From Fragilaria crotonensis (Eukaryota > Bacillariophyta > Fragilariophyceae > Fragilariales > Fragilariaceae), in NCBI GenBank assembly GCA_022925895.1, contig JAKSYS010000089.1, positions 1 to 64,000 of the forward strand: DNA of 64,000 nt. The letters run 5' to 3'. Made by a program: the position numbers and the translations under genes. The notes beneath the pieces were generated by a model, which saw nothing but the letters and a program-made list of their open reading frames with translations, did not search any database and was not told where the DNA came from. Shown here in pieces: positions 35,346-44,965 of this stretch (the stretch's first letter is position 1; every line of letters begins with the position of its first letter).

Positions 35346-36538
35346 CTATGACCCAGTGACGAAATCTCCAACGCCCGCTCCAGATTGTACACCGGTCCAG
35401 TCTCCAACCAAATTTGACCAACCGGCATCTCCAATCAAGAAGGGCTCCAATGACACTCCTTCGGGATCAGGCAAAGGTTCTGAACCGGTCCAATCTCCGG
35501 CGAAGGACAATCAACCACCATCTCCCACCAAGAAGGGCTCCAACGACACTCCTTCGGGAAAAGGCAAGGGTTCTGAACCGGTCCAGTCTCCCACCAAGCT
35601 TGACCTTCCCACCGGCACCACTCCTAAACCGGTCTCATCTCCAACCAACAAGTATGATCAACCACCTTCCCCAACCAAAAAGGGCTCCAACGACACTCCT
35701 TCGGGAAAAGGCAAGGGTTCTGAACCGGTCCAGTCTCCCACCAAGCTTGACGTTCCCACCGGCACCTCTCCTAAACCGGTCTCATCTCCAACTAAGTACA
35801 ATCAACCACATTCGTCCCCAACCAAGAAGGGCTCCAACAACACTCCTTGGGGAAAAGGCAAGGGTTCTGAAGCGGTCCAGTCTCCCACCAAGCTTGACCT
35901 TCCCACAGGCACCTCTGCTAGACCGGTCCTTTCTCCAACCAAGTACGACCAACCATCATCTCCAACCAAGAAGGACTCCAATGAAACTCCTTCTGGAAAA
36001 GGCAAAGGATCTGCGCCGGTCCAGTCTCCCACCAAGTTTGACCTTCCCCCCGGCACCTCTGCTAAACCGGTCCAATCTCCAACCAAGAACGACCAGCCAC
36101 CTTCTCCAACCAAGAAGGGCTCCAACAACACTCCTCCGGGAAAAGGCAAAGGATCTGGACCGGTCCAATCTCCAACTAAGTTTGACCTTCCCACCGGTAC
36201 TTCTCCTAAACCGATCCAATCGCCAACCAAGTACGACCAACCATCATCTCCAGCCAAGAAGGGATCCAACGACACTCCATCAGGGAAAGGCCAAGGATCT
36301 GGACCGGTCCAATCTCCCACCAAGCTTGACCTTCCCACCGGCACTTCTAAACCGGTCCTATCTCCAACCAGCCAAGTATGACCAAATCGACAAGCCTCAC
36401 CCAAGCCATTTTCCACGCCGATTCCATCTCCAACCAAGGGTGACGCACCAGCACCAACTCCGACGAAGTGCAACAATCCTGTTGAAGCATCCACAAAGTT
36501 CTACCAGCCTTCAAAAATCCCACATATTAGCATCCTTC
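35332..36538 (+). pseudogene. PT/Lys repeat gene, 3' part after LINE insertion
   Basis: Continues the gene started at 33297. About six units of ~60 aa alternate 'SPTKxDLPTGTSPKPV' with 'SPTKYDQPSSPTKKGSNDTP' and 'SGKGKGSEPVQ', a longer version of the PT-1 unit. The main frame stops at 36381 after a small local duplication ('ccaaccagccaagtatgacc' where other units have 'ccaaccaagtatgacc'). The family tail then follows in another frame: 'PTKGDAPAPTPTKCNNPVE' and 'KFYQPSK', ending at 36538. Lacks the signal peptide, so probably not expressed as a secreted protein. Confidence 0.75.
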
Positions 36539-36597
36539 TGGGGGATTGAAAAATGAGGTATGCTGCGGTTTCTTCTGTGCAGAGCTGACTTGCCAAG

Positions 36598-36640
36598 ACC
36601 TGAGCATTGAGGCGTCCTTTACACGAGGGCTTTGCACTCT
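36598..36640 (+). repeat. 3'-flank duplicate, copy A
   Basis: Sequence around 'ttgaggcgtcct' and 'gagggctttgc' downstream of the 35.3-36.5 kb PT copy; matches 37840-37880 downstream of the next copy. The duplicated unit therefore included 3' flanking DNA. Confidence 0.7.
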
Positions 36641-37094
36641 GTTTGACATCAACAAAGTTGAATTCCATGATCTTAAGCATGTTTTCAATTTATGCGGCTT
36701 GTCCGAAGCATAATCCAGCATAGACGCAAAGCCGCTCCCGGTAGTTAGGTAGGTCGTCTTTACAAGTACAAGTACCAGGCACCATAGTGCCTCCTGCTTC
36801 CAACGCATCACCATAGAGATGCGTGCCTGGATATGTCCTCTACCATACTCTGCAAAAGTGCAAAGTTCTCCGTGCCTTTGACGCGCATGTCAACGGCGTG
36901 TGTTACATCGAGTCATTCTCCCCTGAGTAATCATGAGTCGCTCTGACCACCTTTCCAAAATAAAACATTCAACGCGATCTTCCCGACGAAGAGTGATTTT
37001 TGTATTGCCGCAAACGTGGCTTCCTGGTTGCCGCGAGAAAGCCCCGTCTCTTGATTCCCACAACCAGTCTGTCAGAAATTGTTCAGTCACTTCT

Positions 37095-37790
37095 CAATCG
37101 GGAAAAGGCAGACAGAAAACCAGTTCATCTACCGACCAAGGTCGACCAGCCCCAAGCTCCTACCAATAACGGCTTAATGACTCACCTGCTGGAAAAGGAA
37201 AGCGGTCGGATCCTGTCCAATCTCCAACCAAGTAAGGCCAAGCCATATCATCAAGAACAACTCAAATGACGCAACTTCCAGAATAGGAAAAAGTTCCGAA
37301 CCAGTCCAATCTCCAAGCAAGCCTGACAAACTCATCATTTTTCCTACTAAAGAACCTGATTTCTCCAGCCATTTGGACGTCCAGCGGGAAAGTCAATATG
37401 CCATAACTAGGTTATAAACCGATCCAAACTCCAATCAATCACGACTTAGTACCCCCACCTTACCAAGAACCGCTCGATTGCAACTCGATCTGGAAGAAGG
37501 AGAAGGCTCTGAATGGCTCAATCGAAACTCCTTCTGGAAAAGACAAGGTTCTGAAACGACCTAATCTTCATCCAAGGATGATCAACCCCCACTTCCAACC
37601 ATTAACAAACATACAAGACGAATTCTTCGGAAAAAGGTTCAGAATTCTCCACCACTTTCCTCGACAACCAAGGCGGACGCACCAGCAGCGACTCCAAGAA
37701 ATCGTGGTAAACCTGTTTGAACAACAACCAACAAGTTCTAACGTCCTTTCAAAAACCCCACTTACTGACATCCTCCGACAGCGACTTTAA
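37095..37790 (+). pseudogene. Heavily decayed PT/Lys repeat gene
   Basis: Fragments of the family unit in mixed frames: 'SSTDQGRPAPSSYQ' with, in another frame, 'PTKVDQPQAPTNNG', 'EKESGRILSNLQPSK', and the family tail near 37670-37775 ('ADAPAATPRNRGKPV' ... 'RPFKNPTY') crossed by stop codons. Also lacks a 5' end. Same orientation and order as the copy at 35.3-36.5 kb, and the 3' flanks match, so it is an old tandem duplicate. Confidence 0.7.
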
Positions 37791-38849
37791 AATATGGTTG
37801 ATTGTATTTGGTGGGCTCGTCAAAGCCACGTCTCCCGAGGCCTGACGGTTGAGGCGTCCTCCATCTGAGGGCTTTGCTCTCGCCTGTCTATCTCCGAAGT
37901 AGAATACCTTCGTTAGCATTTCAACAATTGAAGACGATTTCCAAAAGCACCATCGAACTCTGAAATAAAGCTAGCCTTCATGCGGAGTCAAATTTCTTGT
38001 AGGGCGATGGCAACAAAGTGCGAGGCAATTGCCTCAAGCCTGATCATTACGCCGACCGCCAAAATTCGTGCGGTGTGATGATGGCAACAAGGTCCATGGT
38101 AATTACCGCACACCTCGGGGGATGTAGTAGCAGTGTATTAAAGATTCCAATGCCGTGTCTGTCTTCGCATCAGCCCGTTTGGTACCCAACAATAATCTAA
38201 TCTTCTCGAATCCATTTACTATTGCAAGGAAAGTTGCCGCGACAGGATGAATCCTCCTCAATGGGGTTGAGCCCCGTGCTTGAGTGTGAATCTATTGGAG
38301 GAATGGGACGGCATTGCACGTACGTAGCGGTCTTGAGTCAAGAGAAGAAAACCTTGCAAAGGAGAAGGCCGAGGCGGCAGTGGACGGCATGCAGGAGGAG
38401 CAGAATATAATCATTCCGAAGAAATCGGTGGTCCTGAAGGTTCTTAGATCTGGCGGAGGGATTCATGGAACATTCATAAGCTGTGCCACTTCAGGGCTAA
38501 GGCGATATGCTCATTGTCACAAAACAGGGTCCGGTCCGTACAGAAGTGATTGACGAAGCGAGCGACGAGCGACCGAGAGTGCGAGGAAATCAACCAGCAG
38601 CACTTGAGCTATCATACGGTGTGACAGCGCTCAGAGCTCAGACGCTCTTACGTCCAAACGTCGATACCTGGCGTACCATGGTACATCTTATGCATAATTC
38701 ATACAAGTATGGCAGGTTTCATGCACGACCGTCCTCGCGTTCACTTTCCTATAAATTCTACGACACATAGTACAAAATCCTAGAGTGAAATTCTCAAAGA
38801 TTGTTCTGAAATCCAAAACTCACTTTACGATCTTCACAAAAAAGCTCCG
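37791..38849. other. Intergenic region, includes 3'-flank duplicate copy B
   Basis: 37840-37880 matches 36598-36640. The rest (to 38849) holds no supportable gene and is presumably the left flank of the transposon. I did not find a terminal inverted repeat. Confidence 0.45.
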
Positions 38850-41800
38850 CTATATTTCATCATCATTCATCGTCTTCATCACTTCTTCAATCAACTGTGA
38901 ATTCACAAAGCCGCGGTCAAAATCAAGGGCACACCTGTGCCCTTTGAAGGCTTTCATCAGCCTCTCTATCTCAGAGTAGAGGAGTTCTTGTTTGATTGTG
39001 GCACCAACACCGCCCGCAACTCTGGAGTTGTTGCACTCAGACACAGCACCGGCACACTGTTCAAGATAATGGTAAGTGCAAATATATGCCCTTGCACGAG
39101 AAGCAAATTTCTCAATCCTTTCTTTTGTAAGGACCGTCACAGGACACGTGCATTCTTTTACCAACTGCTTGAAGTTTTCACGACCTTTCTTTTTGGAAAC
39201 GGGAACACGACGGTAGAAGGCTTTTGCATGTGCCCAGCTGTACTCTACTCCTTCCCCGGCAAGCTCCGCATGAAACTTTGGAGTTAGCTGAAATGTCACT
39301 CCCAGCTGTGTCCCCAAGTATTGACGAGCTGTCTCTTCCTCTTTGAAATCGGTGCACTCTGAAAGTAGATATCGGAGTGAAAATTGTAAGTCGATGTTTC
39401 CTGTGATTGGATCCTTTCTCCCATCAAGTGTGTATTTATCTAACGATGCCTCCGAAATAAGCCCTCTTTCCCATAGAACTTGTAGAAGCCCTTTAGCTTG
39501 TCCCTCCCATCCGATAATGATTTGCTCTTTCTGTTCGGAAAGCTCAATACCTCGCATCCTTGCAAAATCTTGAAGTTCTTTTTTTGTGTAACTCCGGTTA
39601 TGCTGAAATTCAACTCCAGCGTCGGTTAGAGCCTTGATTAGCAGCTTCTTTGATCGTTCAACTGTTCTGCTACGCCCTGTGGGTTTGCTGTGTTGTTGCA
39701 ATTCTCTCTGCTCAGGAGAAAGATACCATGGTCCAATGTCCTCGGCTTTGTAAACCAATGATTGTACTTGTCCGACATCCAACATACATGGTAAGTGAGT
39801 ACCAAGGTACCCAATTGTGTTCATTATGGTCGTATCTCTCATGATTGGTTGTGTTCCTCCATAGTTTCGGGACATTTGTTGGGCATCGAGTGCACCATGT
39901 CGTTTACGAGCGTGTCCCTGGCTATGGTCGAACAAGAACACAAACTCAAATTCTGGATATAGGACCATCAAGCAGTCGACAACATCTTCAAACTGCAGGC
40001 TCATGTGATAGGAATTCCAAAATCCCTCATTATTTGCTCCGATGAACAAGTATTTTATAAATGGCGATTCCTTCAGCTCAGGCTTTTCTGTTGTCTTTAA
40101 AATTTCCATCGCAGCTTGGGTATCTGTGTAAGTCTTGTTGATTCCACGCCTTCTTTCGCAATTAATTTTCACTAACTCAGCCTCAGTTAATTGTCTTCCG
40201 AAGCCAAATTCTCTGGAAACAAATGCACTCCACATGTAGCCATCGCCCTCAGACTTTGGTAAGTCTTGGACCCAAGGAGATATTGCGCGAACACGCTCTC
40301 ATCCTGTCCTACTATCATTATTGGTTTTGTTTTTAAGGAAACACGAACACTGGTTGTGGCTTGCTTTTGATGGAGTTGCTGCGGTTCCGTTTGCGGCCCT
40401 TCAGTACTGACGCTGCTGGTAGTATTCTTTGTAACTCGACTCCAATAATCAATATGAAACTCGACCATTTGCTTGTCAGCAATAATATTGAAATAGGTGT
40501 ATCCAAATCTTCGATCCAGATCCTTGATGGTATTTGCTTCGACAACAGAAAGGTGACCCCAACGCATGCAACGGGGTTCATACTCTGTCAAGTAGCGCTT
40601 ACAAAATTCTTTGCGATTCGCAACGACGTCGTCACGTTCGTGTCCATCGACGTAGAAACTTTTCCTTCGCGTGTCATAGCGAAAGCCAAGAAGACGCATC
40701 CACCGCCAAGTAGTACTTAAGCTCATGGACTTAAGTCCATGCTTGTTTAGAAATGAATGGACTCTATTTTCCTCGGCTGCATCGTTGTCGTTGGGGAAGG
40801 AAGTCGATTCGTTCGTCGTGTCATCATTCTCCTGCATCCAAGTCTTCGTCAATCTCGGAATAACTTTACAAATGATGTGATCATGAACCTTTTCTATCGT
40901 TAGCATTGCTAGATTTGTGATTCCAAATGCAATAATCTGATCTTTAGCATCAGGAAATACTTCGAGCAGTCGAGGAAGAGGTCGCTTTCCACATTGGACG
41001 TATGGATTTGGGTGTGGAAAGCACTCGAACTTTCTAAACACCTGATTCCAGATTGCAACAGTCTTGTAGAAAGAGGCTTGATTCATGCCTAGGCCATTCA
41101 AAAGCCTGCAAGTTTCATCGCAACAGCGGTGCCATGTCCATTTGTTCATGTTGGCGAGTGCCAACTGGTAAGCGTGACATAAAAATGTTGCCCTTTGTCG
41201 TATCTCAAAAATCTCGGCCTTCGTGCAGTAATTGTCTGCATCTCTTCCCATTATAACGTTTCGCCAGCCATCTTCATTTTCCATGGACTGACTGTAGGAG
41301 CTTGATCCTTCTCTGTACTGCCTCTTGCAGACTTTCATCGCGAAACATCAATGAACTGTCACGACTGTCACGACTCGAAACATTTTTTCTCGGTTGAAAT
41401 AGCTGATTCGCTTCGGGACTATCTGGCCAGTATGATGCAAGTGACTGAACTTGATATGACGCCACGTCGTTTATCCTCTGCCATTTATTTGGAGATTGTT
41501 GTTCATCTCCATCAATACTAGGGACTGCAATACTTTGTTCACTGATATCGCCGTTCTCGAGAGAATTAGTTGTTGACTCGAGCAAAGCAGGTCTTGCTCT
41601 TGTTGATGGAATCGCCAACACATTGGCAGCCACTTCAAGAACTCTCTCCTTCCATGCACCGTTCAGGGGTCTTGGATACTCCACCTGCCTTTCTTGATCA
41701 GTGAAATAGTAAATAACTGATGTTTGAAGTTGATTCGGAATACTCCGGTTGGATTTGACCCATCAAATCTTGTCATCGCGGATCCAAACGAACGTGACTT

Positions 41801-42109
41801 CGACATCGATGCGTTGAATTTTCTTACATCAATAATTATAGAAGCATCCATATGACCTGTTCTCCTTAGTGCTTCTACCCAAGTTGCAGCAGGCAACCAA
41901 CAATTTGACATCCGTGGTCCGTAGGTGGCATCAGAACGAATCAATTCAACAGCTGCCGCGGCCAAAATTGAGTAGACACCTATATCAGACATGCTGACAA
42001 ACAACCTGACTTGGTCTGTTTGACACTTGAGTATCTTTAGAAGGTAACTGTCAGGACTGGGTTGTTTGCCAGGAGTGTAGGCATTGCAATATACGGCATG
42101 TAATCTCAT
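38850..42109 (-). mobile_element. Decayed DDE transposon (Tc1/mariner-IS630-like superfamily)
   Basis: Successive open frames on the minus strand seem to form one ~1,050-aa transposase-like protein: 42109-41663, 41684-41274, 41338-40187 and 40235-38850. Frame changes lie near 41700, 41310 and 40255. The first catalytic Asp is in 'IVGQDESVFAQYLLGSKT'. After the change near 40255 comes 'PKSEGDGYMWSAFVSREFGFG', then the second Asp in 'FVFLFDHSQGHARKRHGAL', and the expected Glu in 'TPKFHAELAGEGVEYSWAHAK', like the 'PKFHCELNPIExxWxxAK' of IS630/Tc1-type enzymes. N-terminal parts include a DNA-binding-like helical region. An open frame upstream (42109-41663) has no known motif. Tandem repeats follow at 42390. 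Ends not identified; non-functional as read. Confidence 0.7.
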
Positions 42110-42389
42110 TGTGGAACGCTTGCTTACAACACGAGACTTTCTTCTTGTTGTGACGTCAGAGCTGAATTTCTATTGGTTGTATGTACATTTTGTAGTACGC
42201 GCTGCGCCAGGATTCTTCAGGGTGAAGCCTGCCATACGCCATACGTGTACCAGAGGCGAAATCATGCGCAGGAAGGTCCGGCAATACACGCTTAGTCGTG
42301 AATCAAGGTCGAATTCACGCTGGCCGGAGGCGAAAATCATTTCCGTTCTGTGTCTGGCTGGTGCTAAACTGGTTATGCCAGCGTCATCG
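42110..42389. other. Region between transposase frames and tandem repeats
   Basis: No gene; probably 5' non-coding DNA of the transposon. Confidence 0.4.
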
Positions 42390-42660
42390 TCGTTTTGCTG
42401 ACACTTGCTGACGAAAAGACAGATCTGCTGACATACGCTGACAAAAAACCAATCTGCTGACGTCTGCTGACGAAATTCGAATCTGCTGACATTTTCTGAC
42501 ATATGATGACGAAAACGAGTTTTTTCCAGTACAAAAGCTACGGTGATGCTGACATCTTCTGACGTTTGCTGACGAGAATCAAGTTTGCTGACATTTGCTG
42601 ACGAAAAGCAAATCTGCTGACATTTGCTGACGAAAAAGAAATCTGCTGACATTTGCTGAA
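42390..42660 (+). repeat. ~30-bp tandem repeat, 'TCTGCTGACATTTGCTGACG'
   Basis: About eight imperfect units of ~29-31 bp, consensus atctgctgacatttgctgacg followed by an A-rich spacer (written here as two halves: 'atctgctgaca' and 'tttgctgacgaaaa'). GCTGAC or a close variant occurs about every 9-20 bp. Lies just upstream of the transposase coding region, where subterminal transposase-binding repeats are often found. An open frame on the minus strand through the repeat is a by-product. Confidence 0.8.
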
Positions 42661-43079
42661 CCTTGCCAGCTCGAATGATACGACAAAGATCCTAACAAGC
42701 TCTCATCACGCCGGCCGGTCATTGGCTGGCGCGCACATTCTTAAGGTACATCTTGTTAATCGCGAAACGTGCTTGGGCCGGACCTTCCTGGAGATCTTAT
42801 AACCCACGGGTTTTGTCAGATGCTATCTGACAACATAGAAACCACCTATGCAGTGCACTGTAGTAGAGTAGCCTACTATCTTTGAAGGTACGGGAACGCA
42901 CGTCTACATATCATCCACCTCTTGCTCATGTTTGAGTAATCAAGTACCAGGTACATGTAGACTGAAGTATGATACGTATGCATACCTGACACAGGCTTGA
43001 TACTGCCCTATCTATACACGCAATACTTGCATAAATGCTGCAAGATTTTACCATTTGTAGATCGTCGCCATAGTTTGGC
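42661..43079. other. Intergenic region
   Basis: No gene. A near-perfect palindrome at 42813-42833 pairs arms 'ttgtcagat' and 'atctgacaa', related to the hairpin at 43671. Confidence 0.45.
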
Positions 43080-43510
43080 CAATTAAATACTCAGAGTACA
43101 TTTCAGGAAGGACATCGGCAGTTTTCCTTCAAGTACCGGTAATTTACTTAGGGATTCCGAAATCAAAAGGCAGTACTCAAGTACTCCTCATTGATTCATT
43201 ATAATATTTATTTGGCCAATCAAATATCAATCTGAACCTGAAAGGCAGAATATCATTTTTAATTAGATCGATTTGCTAAATCAAATATATGCTATCATAG
43301 TACAAAAGGCATATCAAATTCAGATACATACACACTGAATCTATTAAGTAAGCAATTTGATTCGACCAAATTGGTTGTCCGAAACAAGAAGGCAGTGCAT
43401 CATTCTTACTTACATTGATTTGGCCAATCGTATGATCTTCTGGAACAAAAGTCATTAAATCAATTATTATAGTTTGATGGGCAATTGCAATACTTAAAGA
43501 CTGGCTTCTT
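43080..43510. repeat. AT-rich diverged repeats with TTTGGCCAATCAAAT core
   Basis: Degenerate units sharing 'atttggccaatcaaat' (43078, 43210, 43265 degraded, 43428) and 'aaggcag...atcatt' (43243, 43309, 43388). Spacing is irregular (roughly 60-150 bp). Clearly richer in A+T than the surroundings. No coding potential. Confidence 0.55.
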
Positions 43511-43670
43511 AAGTATCCAACCGATTAGCCCGCTCGGGCAATTTTCTTACCGTAAACAGAAGTTGTCATACAAAATCTGACAAACCAGTAAAGATCAGAG
43601 ATCCGCAACAACACTCCTGTACCTGGTCATACATTATCTACAGAGGTACAAGAACCATGATCAACTGGAT

Positions 43671-43751
43671 CCCAAGGTTTTGTCAGAATTCATCTGACAA
43701 CCATCTGACAGACCGCTAGAAAACCCCGCATGCTATCTGACAAACCCTGGG
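43671..43751. repeat. 81-bp hairpin element, arms CCCAAGGTTTTGTCAG / CTGACAAACCCTGGG
   Basis: Imperfect terminal inverted repeat (43671-43686 against 43737-43751: one mismatch and one indel) enclosing further 'atctgaca' motifs. A related arm, 'cccacgggttttgtcag', occurs at 42804-42817, so 42804-43751 could be one non-autonomous TIR element, or these are two small relatives. Confidence 0.5.
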
Positions 43752-44965
43752 GATCTATGCATATCCCTATCGGTACTACCGGTAGTATGGATTCGTCCAC
43801 TTACATAGCCCAATACGAGTCATACTCTACACTCGAGTAATCTCCAACTCAAATTTGACGTCAAAAAAAGAGGCATGTGGCATGTATGAATAAATCAAAT
43901 ACACCTACATATATTAATAGGCGTTATGAAGAACCAGGTACTCTAGTACTTGTAACGGCCAGGAAAGTCGGCCTTCAGTGGACGGTGGACGGGATCTCGT
44001 CGACAGTCCGAGAGTGCGACACGTGCCGGAAAAACGATGGCGCGACATAAGTCTTGTGAACAGTGTGGTCCGCACTCCGCACTCCGCACACGCGACATAA
44101 GCCGGGATAGGCCATTAGCTCTGTGTCCCGTAAAGATGGGATTATCAGCTTGCGTGACAAACCTCAATCACCACGGTTGTCATCGTCGAAAGGACATATG
44201 ATTGAAGTTGTTATCATCGTGATTTCTTCTCAACGAGTGAGGGCCTTGGTTAGCATGTATACAATACACAATACACAGTAGTCAGTACGACGTACACTTC
44301 GCATTACAGTGTACTGAATACTCAGGACTCAGTATCACAAGTACGAGTACTTATCGCGGGAGGACAACATCCTAAATTGACCCCATGGAATATCTGAGAC
44401 GATGAAGGCAACTACCCTTTCTGATATCTAAAGCGATTACTTAGGTTAAGGGAAGTTAAGCAACAATTGGAAACTTGGAAAATCGTGATAGGATCCGGTT
44501 ATGAATACAGATAAGACACATAAATTAATTACAGTTTTCGTTCACGTTGCACAACAATTGACCATGTATTTCACGTTTATCTACAAAACAACGATATAAA
44601 TGTTGTGACGATGTTATCGCAAGAACCGAACGACTTTTCAAAATAGGATGAACCGCGTGATGGCCCAAAGCGAAGTGCAAGCAAATACTTAAAAGAAGAG
44701 CATCATTTATCCTGCGCGATATTTATCCAGTGTAATCAACTCGCAGCAAGGGAACAGAGGGTCGTGATTGAAAATTGAACTTGGGTCTAACACAGATTTA
44801 ACTATCATCACACTTTGGTGTAGAAGTTCTACACTGGACGGAGCTCTAAGGTCGAAGTCTCTAGCACAAAGCACTCCGTCTCATTGATTAACCTTTGTGG
44901 TAACATTTTTCGAGGGTTGAGCGTGGTTCAAGCATCGCTGTATTTCTTTGGGAAAAGATCATCTT
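43752..44965. other. Intergenic region upstream of PT-2
   Basis: 1.2 kb without a supportable gene; contains TAC/GTA dyads near 44270-44350. The last few hundred bases presumably hold the PT-2 promoter. Confidence 0.45.

Noticed and set aside
42170-42652. 160-codon minus-strand frame
   Set aside because: Translation of the ~30-bp tandem array; repeats such as 'FVSKCQQI' come from the DNA unit.
42390-42660. CRISPR-like array
   Set aside because: Units are imperfect, A-rich spacers are short and similar, no cas genes, and the genome is eukaryotic.
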